Shown in pieces: positions 19,575-29,800 of a stretch of 64,000 nt of DNA. This DNA comes from Aricia agestis (taxonomy: Eukaryota > Arthropoda > Insecta > Lepidoptera > Lycaenidae), in NCBI RefSeq assembly GCF_905147365.1, contig NC_056417.1:16018501-16082500 (forward strand), in the 5' to 3' direction. The translations under genes were made by a program, and so were the position numbers. The notes beneath the pieces are model-generated. The model saw only the letters and a program-made list of their open reading frames with translations, was not told where the DNA came from and did not search any database. Position 1 is the first letter of the stretch. The number at the start of each line of letters is the position of its first letter.

Positions 19575-19800
19575 TTCCATGCTAAGATTTCGGTGTAGGT
19601 GGCCGGTTTCATTGAAAGTCAGCCAGGTACATCTTTTTAGTGTCCAAGTGCATGCGCAATCTTTGTTCCTTCACTCTTGCAACCCTGTAGTGAGACAAAC
19701 GACCGACACGACTGACAAAAGATCAAGCACTTTTTACATGCCCATCCGACGTGTGGATCATCTATCTCGCCCATCAGGTGATCAGCCTGCACAATTCTAA
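19575..19800 (-). repeat. SINE T, diverged copy without tRNA head
   Basis: Contains GGTGGCCGGTTTCATTGAAA, TTTTTAGTGTCCAAGTGCAT, ACGACCGACACGACTGACAA, CATGCCCATCCGACGTGTGG and CAGGTGATCAGCCTGCACAA, the body of SINE T (52441), with numerous changes. Confidence 0.75.
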
Positions 19801-20402
19801 GTTCTAACACAACTTGTAATAGTATTTTTATTTGTTCCAGCGGGAATTCAATGCTATAGAATATATAAATGAAGAACACGTAAAAATATTCAAATAAGCG
19901 ATCCTTGCTTTGTGTTTCAATATAAATAGGTTGGTAGGATATATTATGCAATGCTAACTTTTGTATAATATAAAGTATATACATTTTTTATACATAATAT
20001 GGATTATGGACCAATAGTATATGTATACCTATAATATTAAGTTCTATTAACTTGTTACCATATTGTTATGCAAAGATTAGACGACGAGAATGAATGTGAC
20101 AGATTTGTTTGTAACCGGTCTTGTATTCCTGCATATTTTGTAAAAAAAACTAAGTTACTTGCTATTGAGTTGCTACGAGAAATATAAAACTTCGGAAACA
20201 CGTTTGAATCTAGTTATAAAATAACAAAAGCTATCCAATTAAAACTCAATAAAGTTTGTAAAACTCTGCTTTATTAATGAAAAATACTGCAACAATTATA
20301 GTTTTTAAGTGTACTTCGTCGGCATACTTTTGAAGTCTTTTCACTATAACTAGTACCTATACTTACAATACAATGTACTAGCAGAGAAGTTGATTGGTCG
20401 CG
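19801..20402. other. Intergenic, no feature seen
   Basis: AT-rich, no exon or repeat recognised. Confidence 0.4.
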
Positions 20403-20405
20403 TTA

Positions 20406-20569
20406 GGGTCAATTCAGACCGCAACGTGACGAGGCGAGGCGCGACGCGACGCGACCTAAATTTGTATGGATTTGACACATGTCGTCAGCATGAGACGTCT
20501 TGCGAATCTGTCAAATCCATACTAATTTTGAAATGCATTTACGCGTCGCGTTGCGGTCTGAATCAACCC
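20406..20569. mobile_element. Harbinger-like MITE, TTCAGACCGCAACG family
   Basis: Inverted ends GGGTCAATTCAGACCGCAAC and GTTGCGGTCTGAATCAACCC, flanked by the trinucleotide TTA on both sides (20403-20405, 20570-20572). Interior blocks TTTGTATGGATTTGACA and TGTCAAATCCATACTAA are also mirrored. A diverged relative is at 25247-25422 and a weaker one at 56205. Confidence 0.8.
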
Positions 20570-20756
20570 TTACGTCAAACCCAGCCGACAGCTGCGGGGC
20601 TAAAATGGTCAATCAATTCGCCAAATTAATTCTCAAAACTGTCAAACTGACGAATGTCAAATTAGTACGAATTACTAGGTCTTTGGAATTACTAGACATG
20701 AATTGCAAGCAGAGTGACCATTATCCGATTAAAAAAAGGCTTATAATTAACTGATC

Positions 20757-21119
20757 ACCAGAAATAGTAACATTTCACAGACAAAAATAGTAAACGATCA
20801 CCAAAATACTGACCACCATTTTAATGTAAAATGATAACCAAAGATTTAACATCTTAAAGCCAAAAATAGTAAATGATCACCAAAATAAGTAAATGATCAC
20901 CAAAATTAGTAAATGATCATTATACTAGCATTTTAAAGTAAAATGATCACCAAAATTAGTAAATGATCACCAAAGATTTATTATCTCGCTATCCTATTTA
21001 TGCAAAATGACTCCAAATAAATCATTGTTACTTAAACTAAAAGTAGTAAACGATCACCAACATAATACGTTAGCATTTTAATGTTAAATTATAACCAAAT
21101 ATTTTTATTTAGCAAATAT
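20757..21119 (+). repeat. Array of GTAAATGATCACC units, forward
   Basis: At least seven roughly 20-bp units of the type AGTAAATGATCACCAAAATT, some tandem (20868-20930, 20940-20985) and some spaced by AT-rich DNA. The reverse complement forms a second array at 21683-21803. Together they look like the subterminal binding-site arrays of one DNA element (inference). Confidence 0.75.
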
Positions 21120-21214
21120 CCTATTAAAGAGAAGAAGACAGATAGACGGACAGACAGACATCGAAGTATTAGTAAAACAGTCCCGTTTGTACCCTTTGGG
21201 TATGGAACCCTAAA
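21120..21214 (+). repeat. Family C repeat, terminal part
   Basis: AGATAGACGGACAGACAGAC, ATCGAAGTATTAGTAAAACA, and GTCCCGTTTGTACCCTTTGG followed by GTATGGAACCCTAA. It meets the oppositely oriented copy at 21215 head to head. Confidence 0.75.
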
Positions 21215-21545
21215 AACAGAACTATATTACTGAGACTTCGATGTCTGTCCGTCTGTCCGTCCGTCTGTCTTTCTCTAGGACTAATATACTGCTATACTGC
21301 GTCTAGGGCCTAGGCTGTATCTCAAGAACCGCTCCAGCTAGACTTCTAAAAATTTCACAGATTGTGTATATTATCTGTTGCCGCTATAACAACCAGTACT
21401 AAAACAAAATAAAATAATTATTTAAGGGGGGCTCCCATACAACAAACGTTATTTTATTGGCTTGTTTTGCTCGATATATAATGGCAACCGGTAGGCACGT
21501 TGATATTTTCGCAAAGGCCTTGATTATATTATGTTGACTTCAATA
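21215..21545 (-). repeat. Family C repeat
   Basis: Minus-oriented: TTACTGAGACTTCGATGTCT, GTCCGTCTGTCC tract, CAAGAACCGCTCCAGCTAGA, TCTGTTGCCGCTATAACAAC, GGGGGGCTCCCATACAACAA and TTGCTCGATATATAATGGCA. It lies nested between the two GATCACC arrays. Confidence 0.8.
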
Positions 21546-21659
21546 ATTAGGTAATAATAATAATAATAAAATAATACAAAAACACAATTTTTTAATAATA
21601 TGCTTACCTGTTTTGTCAATCGTAGTGATTTACTTGGACAGAAATATCGTATTGATTTG

Positions 21660-21960
21660 CTCACAAGGATTTTTTGATTATTTACTATATTTGGTGATCA
21701 TTTACTATATTTAGTGATCATTTACTATATTTGGTGATCATTTACTATATTTGGTAGTCATTTACTATATTTAGTGATCATTTACTTTATTTGGTGATCG
21801 ATTACAATTTGAAGTGTTGTCATGACTAAAATAGCTGGTAGTGTTGCAATTTTAAACTTTATTTTTTGGTGTTAATTATCTTTTTTTGGTAAACAAGTTT
21901 AGGGTATCAGTGCATTTTTTGGTGGTCATTATATTTGTTCCCTTAAAAAAATCATAATTT
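21660..21960 (-). repeat. Array of GTAAATGATCACC units, reverse
   Basis: Six units of TTTGGTGATCATTTACTATA type in tandem (about 21683-21803), 20-21 bp apart, with variants TAGTGATCA and GGTAGTCA. They are followed by TTTTTTGGTAAACAAG and TTTTTTGGTGGTCATTATAT, more diverged relatives. Units are too similar and spacer-free to be a CRISPR array, and the genome is eukaryotic. Confidence 0.75.
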
Positions 21961-23540
21961 TTATAATCATAATTACGCCCTTCTTTAAAAAAGTAGCACG
22001 TTCCAAAAGCGCTGACAAAAGTGAAAACGAATCAGCACAGCACACATTTTAGCCGTGCGGTGTAAAGAACATCACATCCTTGGTGTACCTCCTTACAAAT
22101 TTCCGATCAAAACACCCATCGTAACAAAGAAGACATTAAGGTAGAAGAAGTTTTTACTTCAATCAAAAATACTCGCGTAGCAATGGCGGCCTCACGTGGA
22201 TTCATCCACGCAGTGTCGGTTTTAGCACTACCAACGCCCTGTACAAAATTTCTTTAGTGCCCAGGGTGCTGGTAGTGTTAAAAACTGGTTCGTCTGTGGC
22301 GCCCCTTTTTGTTTGCTTTCGGCGCTCGCTTAAGAGGATTCCACAAATCCACACCGCCGTTTTTCCATACAAACGCTGTCCCCTGTTTCCTCCCTGGATA
22401 ATGCCGGTAGAGTTATGATTTTTTTCCTGAATATTTATAGCCACTATTAGCATGTCCCTGTTTTCCTTTTTTTCATAATTTTATTATTAAAAAAGATAAG
22501 AACGTCCAAAAACCCAAAAAAATGGCTAGATTTTCCTCTGTGTTCAAACACCCAGAAAACAAAACTGGCTGAAATATACAAAAAAAATAAAACATAGGAA
22601 CACAGCTCAAGCCTTCCTTTAATTCTTAATGGAAAAAGTACTTAAATCGGTTAAGTTTTGGAGAAGGAATCAGCGGACAACGAATCGAAGATTTTCTGTT
22701 CTTTTATTAGAACTTTTGTCGTGTTGTCTCTATCACGCTCTGCGGTGGGAGACTTGAGATTGGTGAGAAAGCAATACATTTTCAAATACCTATTTTCAAT
22801 TTCTCTCGCCCCTGGTGTATCCTCTTAACGCCGCTACTGCCGCCACGCGAGCTATCCGAACGAGATCCTCTAATATGAAACACGTTTTAAACCATCTTTA
22901 TTAAAGTCGTATTCGTAATATTATCTCTCGAAAATAGAATTCATAACTTATAAAATAAAAATTCCTTTCATATCTGAAGATCATGAGTGGATAAAGTGGG
23001 TAATTTTAAAATTGACGTTTTTTTCGCATAAATGGAGGCCTTAGGGCCGGGAAATGATTTGTAATCAATAAAATGTGGATTCTATGTAGAGCTAGAATAT
23101 ATTAGCTAGATGATGAAGTAGGTAAGTTACAAAGTTTGTTCTTATTGTAAAAAAAAAAGAGTAATTGCTTTAAGGTACATAAGGACGAATGTTGTCTGTC
23201 GCGGTCCACGGATTGGTGCCCCGTGCCATACATTGTCATACTCATAGTATTGTCGCGAGCGGCCGACGACAGTCATATAAAGGTAATAAATTACCTTTAT
23301 GCTCTAAAATGTTAGTTACCCACTTCGTCCAATAATATCTCAGCACCATACTTATTTGATGTCAGTGTTTGCATGGCGAATTGGAGACTTACGATTTTAG
23401 TAAGACGGAATCAGGAAGTGCGAGAATAGACTGTTTGCCCAGTTGGAGTCTGATTGGATATTGATTTGCGGTTTATTAATGCAAATATTTTTGTCTTGTC
23501 CCCTTTTTGCCAAAAGATCAAAAGCTTCGCCAACAAGTCT
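21961..23540. other. Intergenic, possible old element at 22170-22850
   Basis: An imperfect inverted pair (CTCGCGTAGCAATGGCGGCC near 22172 and GCCGCCACGCGAG near 22840) may bound an old DNA element of about 0.7 kb. The 83-codon open frame inside it on the minus strand (22453-22202) has no recognisable domain. A CG-rich block lies at 23190-23270. No host exon was found. Confidence 0.35.
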
Positions 23541-23850
23541 ATGTAATAGCTCCCACACCGGTTTCGGCGACGGTGGCCGGTTTCATTGAAACCAGGCCAG
23601 CTACGCAGGAGTAATTTTATAGTGCCCAAGTGTGTGCGCAGTACACAAGAGCACTCTCTATTCCTTTACCCTCATAACCTAGTGGGACGGAAGACCGACA
23701 CGTCTGGCGAGAGATCATCATCATGGATCATCTTACTTGTCAGACAATCAGGTGATCAGCCTGCATTGTCCTAACCAAACTTGGAAATAACGTCATGTTT
23801 CCAACGCGGGAATCGAACCCACGACCTCCGAGTCTAGAGCCACTCTCTAT
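23540..23850 (-). repeat. SINE T with partial tRNA-like head
   Basis: On the minus strand it starts with CTCGGAGGTCGTGGGTTCGA (B-box GGTTCGATTCC) and continues CCAAGTTTGGTTAGGACAAT, GCAGGCTGATCACCTGATTG, GTCGGTCTTCCGTCCCACTA and ACCGGTGTGGGAGCTATTAC. The A-box half is replaced by CTATAAACAAACAAAC. It is a close relative of the complete copy at 52441-52791. Confidence 0.85.
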
Positions 23851-24222
23851 AAACAAACAAACAAAAACATTTTATTTATAGGCAGATGGCGGATTGTTGC
23901 TGTTAACAAGTTAACACAACCAACACGACTTACATTGAGTTGACATTATTTGACCAAATAACATAGGTCACGGCATCCGTCTATGAAATAATTACGTACA
24001 ACTGTTGAACCTTATTGTCATGATTGAAGAGTGGCATACTGGATCTGCAAGTGAAAATAAGTATTAAATAATATACTATAAGTAATAAATAAGAATTTAA
24101 ATACCAGTAAAAAGTTTTTAATGTACTCAACGTTACAAAACTGTTCATTACAACGCGAAAAGTATATAACTTCCTAATAAAACTTCATTACGATGGGGCG
24201 TTGCCTCAGTTTACAGGTCAGT
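23851..24222 (-). repeat. Probable LINE 3' untranslated fragment
   Basis: Starts with a (AAAC)n run (23853-23866) and CATTTTATTTATAGGCAGAT, which on the minus strand is AATAAAATG plus a simple tail, as in LINE 3' ends. No coding part remains. The assignment is tentative. Confidence 0.4.
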
Positions 24223-24224
24223 AT

Positions 24225-24622
24225 TATTTTTGACGTGGGAGAGCCATGCTTTTACAAGAATGGGCCGGCTCGACCGGAGAAATACCCCGGACTCACAGAA
24301 AACCGGCGTGAAACAGCGCTTGCGCTGTGTTTCGCCGAGTGAGCGAGTTTACCGGAGGCCCAATCCCCTACCCTTTTCCCTTCCCTACCCTCCCCTATTT
24401 CCTTCCCTACCCTCCCCTATTTCCTTCCCTACCCTCCCCTATTTCCTTCCCTACCCTCCCCTATTTCCTTCCCTACCCTCTCCTATTACCCTATTCCCTC
24501 TTAAAAGGCCGCAACGCACCTGTAGCTCTTCTAATGCTGCGAGTGTCCATGGGCCACGGAAGTTGCTTTCCATCAGGTGACCCGTTTGCTCGTTTGCCCC
24601 CTTATTTCATAAAAAAATGTAA
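24225..24622 (+). repeat. Family A repeat with internal 22-bp amplification
   Basis: A complete family A copy from GTGGGAGAGCCATGCTTTTA to TTATTTCATAAAAAAA. The pyrimidine tract is expanded to about five tandem 22-bp units (CCTTCCCTACCCTCCCCTAT plus TT) at about 24378-24487, where other copies have one or two. The resulting proline/leucine-rich open frames are spurious. Confidence 0.9.
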
Positions 24623-24723
24623 TTTATTCTAACCAATAGGATAGCCAGTCAGAACTTATCTATTTAATTATAACTTAACTTTAATTTAATTAAGGTTATG
24701 ACATTTTAATTCATTAAAGCATC

Positions 24724-24870
24724 GCTGTTAAGCATTTGTGTACTTATCATCCCACAAAAAAAATACGAATTATGAATGCAGTCATGTTCTTTTGATCATT
24801 TATAACAAGACTGCATTCGTAACACAACACCATTTTTTGTGGATTAATACACACACGCTTAACGGCGACC
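24724..24870. mobile_element. Old foldback MITE
   Basis: CGCTGTTAAGCATTTGTGTA with CCCACAAAAAAAATACGAAT is mirrored by CCATTTTTTGTGGATTAATA and CACACACGCTTAACGGCG. The arms are about 60 bp with many mismatches, so it is an old insertion. Confidence 0.55.
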
Positions 24871-25246
24871 AATAATTTATAACATGTCTCTAAGTGTGTC
24901 AGTTTTTGTTATTATAAAAATATAATATCTGTCCCTGTACTTACTTAAGTAGTTCCATTCACATTTATAAAATTCATAGTATTCGTAGTATTAGCAAGAA
25001 TAAATAAACCAGTTTACACATATTCTGCACAAAACTTACGTTAATTCTATTCATTTTTTTGTGTTTCAGAACACGCTGGACTGAGTGGGTGAGCACAGTG
25101 GGTGGTAGGAATGTTTGTTTAACCGTTTATCTACTCAAACATACACTCGTTGTATAATCATAATTCTCGTTGTAGACATTACATATACATTTTATTTATT
25201 ATGTCTAATACTACCTCTGTTTTATGGACATGAATTGTAAATACCT

Positions 25247-25422
25247 GTAAGGGTATTTCAGACCACAACGCGATGCGTAGATGCATTTTTAAATTTGTAT
25301 GGATTTAAGAAACTTCTATTGCGTGAGACGGTGGTGAGACGTCATGCAAATCTGTCAATTCAATACAAATTTAGAAATGCCACTACGCGGTTCGTTGCGG
25401 TCTGAATAGGAATAGACCCATC
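25247..25422. mobile_element. Harbinger-like MITE, TTCAGACCGCAACG family, copy 2
   Basis: AAGGGTATTTCAGACCACAA on the left and TTGCGGTCTGAATAGGAATA on the right, with TTTGTATGGATTTAAGAA and CAATTCAATACAAATTTAG mirrored inside. It is more diverged than the copy at 20406. Confidence 0.7.
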
Positions 25423-26239
25423 AAAAGTGATTTCGAACTTGTAGAGGCTATATTCGTATTTAATTTCCCATGATCGACGTAGTAAAACATGTAAACAACT
25501 GAATCGTGGAAACAATTTATGATACTTATCTCAGTGGCCCAACGTTAAGGCAATAAGGAACACTTACAACAGTACGGTTATCGTTTTGTTGCTACATATA
25601 TCTTACAAAAAATCTAACGCTGCGTGAGAAAGTAATTTGAGGTGCACAGTAATACATTTTTTAGACTACTACGACCTGTAAAATAAAAAAAAAGTCCACC
25701 GCCAGGCCACAGGCGATTCCTCCAGTGTTGTGACTTGATGAGCAAAAGCAAAAAGAGATGAGAGCAAGCAAACTTTCAACACAGTTGTTTTTTAATGATT
25801 TTAACCTTTTTTGTAATAGTTTGGTTTTCTATAATAATTTTAAATTTAGCAAATGCGAAGCATTTAGCATTTTTATTTGAATTTTTTTTGTGAATCGAGA
25901 GTTATTGTGAAGATGCTTGAGTAAAATAAATAATCGAGGAAATAAATACAGTTCTAAAAGAGTAATTTAGTTGAGTATTAGAATTTAGAGTAGGTGAGCA
26001 ATTTACAACAGTAGAGCTACCCGCACTACCTGTCAAATGTATGTCCAATCAGCAACAGGCGTGTGTGTTTCATCCCTTTGGGCTCAGCAACGTCATGTCA
26101 AAAGTAATACGGGTTGCGGGTATATTCCTGTCAGTTATTTAGCTTCGCAGTGTCTTTGAACATTATATATTGTAGATTATAAAGGTGGATGGTGGATCGT
26201 ATTTGTTCTCGAATATAAAGATCACAGCACACATATCAA
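25423..26239. other. Intergenic, no gene seen
   Basis: No exon and no repeat shared with the rest of the window. This lies 3' of the odorant receptor. Confidence 0.4.
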
Positions 26240-26503
26240 CTCGGAAAGGGATTGGCACCGTATCGCCTCGAGCCGTTTAATATTGTTTTTATGAAACTCC
26301 CTACTGCAACGCACACCGGAAACGTTACGTAATCGCCTCGCCTCGGAAGGGGACAGCGGTCGGCGAGCCGTAAGCGAGGCGTCGCTTAACCGTAGCCGAG
26401 TTGACCAGGCGCTACTGATACGCTTTGGTTACGTATGCAACGTTAGGTTGACGCCGGGTTGACGGCGAGGCGAAAGGCGATACGGTGACGATCCCGTTCC
26501 GAG
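26240..26503. mobile_element. GC-rich MITE with CTCGG ends
   Basis: The left end CTCGGAAAGGGATTGGCACC, continuing GTATCGCCTC, is the inverted form of the right end GGCGATACGGTGACGATCCC, then GTTCCGAG. The interior is unusually GC-rich (GCCTCGCCTCGG, GGCGAGGCG). No convincing target duplication. Confidence 0.7.
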
Positions 26504-26665
26504 TATAATAATAATATATGTGAGGCTGCAGTGCCTGATATCTTCACACATTTTAAAATTAAGTAAGTTGGTTTTTTATATACCTACAATATTATTTCGT
26601 AGTGTTATGGAAATCATTACAATACACTCAATAATAAAAATATTATATGATATTATTTTTGCAGT

Positions 26666-26671
26666 TTTATT
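26666..26671 (-). promoter_or_regulatory. Candidate poly(A) signal of odorant receptor
   Basis: AATAAA on the minus strand, about 95 bases downstream of the receptor's stop codon (26767-26765), and followed by AT-rich sequence. It is the first such hexamer after the stop. Confidence 0.55.
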
Positions 26672-26764
26672 TACGAAAACAAGGATAAAACATTTCTAGA
26701 TCAAACACTTTCCTTTAAAAATTCTTCTTCTCTGGTGTGTAGAATATCTAAATCATAAAATGTG

Positions 26765-26809
26765 TTACTTGCGAAGGATCGTGAAAATTGAGTAGCTGGT
26801 CTGAAGAAT
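26765..26809 (-). CDS. Odorant receptor exon 9 (terminal)
   Basis: 45 bp after acceptor CATTTCCAG. It encodes ILQTSYSIFTILRK and the stop TAA at 26767-26765. This is the standard short last exon of lepidopteran ORs, the end of membrane segment seven. Confidence 0.9.
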   Translation of the reverse strand: MLQTSYSIFTILRK

Positions 26810-29800
26810 CTGGAAATGTTAATCAATATCAATTAAATTAATTATAGAATTCATTGTATTCAGGTTTCCAATTTCCTATATCATAACTAGCTGACCCGGC
26901 AAACGTTGTTTTGATACATACATTATTTCGAGTATCAATATAAAAAGTAGATAAAAACCTATTCTCCGGCCTAACGAATGTACCATCGAGGAAGTTGATT
27001 CCTATACAATTGACAGACCAACGTTACTTGGTCGAATATGTCAATTCAATGTTAATTGTAAGCTGTCAGCTGGGTTTGACGTAACGCAACCAAACTACTT
27101 AGGTCCCCGATTTGCATAGGAATCAACTTCTCTGATAGTACATACACATTAAAATCGGTTGAGCCGTTTTGGAGGAGTTCGCGCACAAACACTGTGACAC
27201 GAGAATTGTATGTATTAGGCTAGCTGACCCGGCAATTTTGCCGTTTTGCCGTATAAATTATTATTTCTTACTAGATCAAGGCAAAAGTCCACCATCAAAA
27301 CATCATATTTTACCTTAGTGAACAACTCCATGTTGATAGTCATCATACCCATGGCCTTGAATTGAGTGGGCTTCTGCGCCCGCATCATCAGCATCACCAG
27401 GGATCTCCTAACCCTGGTGTCGGGGACGGCCTCCCAACCCGTGCTGTACGCCACCATGGCTAGTTCTTCCCCCTGAAATACAAGCTTATCATCCACCAAT
27501 TGTAGGTCTTATTTTAATAGGAATTTGTTTCCACCAACCGTACTGAGCCTTATGACTTATGAGCCTTATAAAAACATCCATGGGATACTCAGCGTTTGGA
27601 GGTGGCTGGTGGAAACGAGCATATTTTAAAACGTGTTTTATGGGTTGTCTTAATTTCAAAGAGTACTAATATTTTTTTATTTTTCGTACAGGCTGCGAAA
27701 CTAGCCCATTTTGATCAAACTGATCACTGATACCGAGTTTACCGAATATAGGTTCTTTTTAATCCTGAAAATATCTATAAAATATACCTTAGTAATAAAT
27801 GTAACTCACATTATAAGTAACGTAAGAGGTGAGATAGCAGAGCAGGTATGTGTGTAGAGCCACCGCCACGAACAGTAGGTAGTACATTGTCTTGTAGTCG
27901 CTGTCCTGTATGCCAACAGGGTTTTTAGTCAAGTTATAATCGATATTTATTTAATAGAACTTGACTAAACGCCCTGTTAATTATTTGATAAATTGAGAAA
28001 TTAGAAGTCAAAAATGATTGAAGATTTGACACAAAGCATCGCAAGCGCCCTGTTACCTCTCTGGCGGCTTGTTACCTCTTTACGCCTAAACACCGATGTT
28101 GCTTTTTGGTATGGGCGCGCTTTGAGTCCGGGTAAAGGACATAACACTTTTCATCTCGCAAAATGTACCGTTCCCGTAAAATCGCATTTTGAGCAACGGA
28201 GTTGCGGGCGTTAACTATATAGTTACACATAAAAATCTCACGTTCTTCTTGGTGGTCTGACTGAGCGACATGACGATCTGGAGAATGGCGTTGAAGACGA
28301 GCATGATCAGCCACACCTGGAAACACTTCTCCACCTTGGTGATGAACCTGGCAGAAACACTTAAATTGAAATTATGAATATGTATCTTTCATAGCCAAAC
28401 TGAGAAGAGCTGGAACAGAATAATACGATCTCAGGCTCGTTCTATGGTCGGGAACTATATTAAACTACGTCTTAATAATCTTAGTTACAAAAACAAATAA
28501 CGTCTTAGATGATCTTCTAGTTATCACTTACACATGATTTGTTACTATGGTGTTAAACGGATTTCGATAAGCATGGTTGTAGTTTAGGCTCTGAAAAAGC
28601 TCTTAATATTTTTTCGATAAAGAATAAAGCATTTCCGTGGGATGCTGTGAATTACAGCATTAAATATGTACAAGCTAGATTCAAAATAACAACTTTGTAT
28701 ACCTCTGTCTTTGTAAACTGATTTGATTGATTGATTGCGTGAAATAAAATCTATTTTTCAATAAATATTGCGATGAACACACTTTTTTCCGATTAATAGG
28801 TAAACATTACCTTTGTACCTCACAATGGTCTCTCACAAACTCGACGATCCTGCGCGTCATGGCGGCGGGCGTGACGTCACACGCGACCCGCGACAGATCC
28901 AGCGCGACTATCTTCAGTCGCAGCGACACGTGCAGTATCGACAGGATGTATATTCCGTCGTAAGCTGAAAACATATGGAAATGTACTGATAAAATTCGTA
29001 GATACCTACGTTATTTGGTCGGGTTACGTTAACTTTAGTTGACAGCTTACAACTTTAAATTATTCGATAAAGCCCGTAACTCCGTTGCGCCAAAATTCAT
29101 TTATCACCCGCGAGGCGTACTTTGTTCCGGGATAAAAAGTATCCTATGTCCTTTCCTGGGACTCAAAGTATCTCCATACCAAACAGCTAAATCGGTTCAG
29201 CGGTTTGGACGTGAAGAGGTAACAGACAGACAGACACACTTTCGCATTTATAGTATTCAGTTTGGATTGGTTTTATATAACCTGTTAATGAATTAAATTC
29301 TTTAATGGTAGAGTATGAACTGTAGCAGAGGTAGTGGTAAAAGGTGTATTTTCAGTGATTAATGATTATTGTTATTTTCAATTTGGAAGATAACGTCATA
29401 CTATTTTTATGCAAGTGAATCGCAAACAACCTTAAAAAATGCAAAGATAACATTAAATAATCTTTTCCTCCCACCCTCGTAATGTTTAGATGATTATGAA
29501 TGTGTAATGCTAAAAACAATATAATTATTGTAATTTATTTATGACCTATTAACATCTTGACAAAACTCCTACGCATTAGGGCCCTAGCACACGGGGCGCT
29601 CATACAGTCGCGATGCAAACGCTATAGAAACGCGATTCAGTAAAGGTGCTCCCTCACCGGAAGGATTCGCTTGTTACGTAACGTTATCGATCAGTGAGGA
29701 AGGAGAACCGAGCATTACAATTCGCACCTTGTAATGATACAAATTGTAATATCTTGATATCAATGTTACGTGACGATCATGTCAACTTGCTATTTTGCTC

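Noticed and set aside
21660..21810. CRISPR-like array of about 20-bp repeats
   Set aside because: There are no unique spacers, the repeats vary, an inverted partner array exists and the context is a eukaryotic genome.
22202..22453. An 83-codon minus-strand frame
   Set aside because: No domain, no splice sites, and it lies in a probable old repeat. I could not support a gene.
24230..24632. Proline/leucine-rich small proteins
   Set aside because: They are translations of the pyrimidine tract in a family A repeat; equivalent frames occur at each copy.
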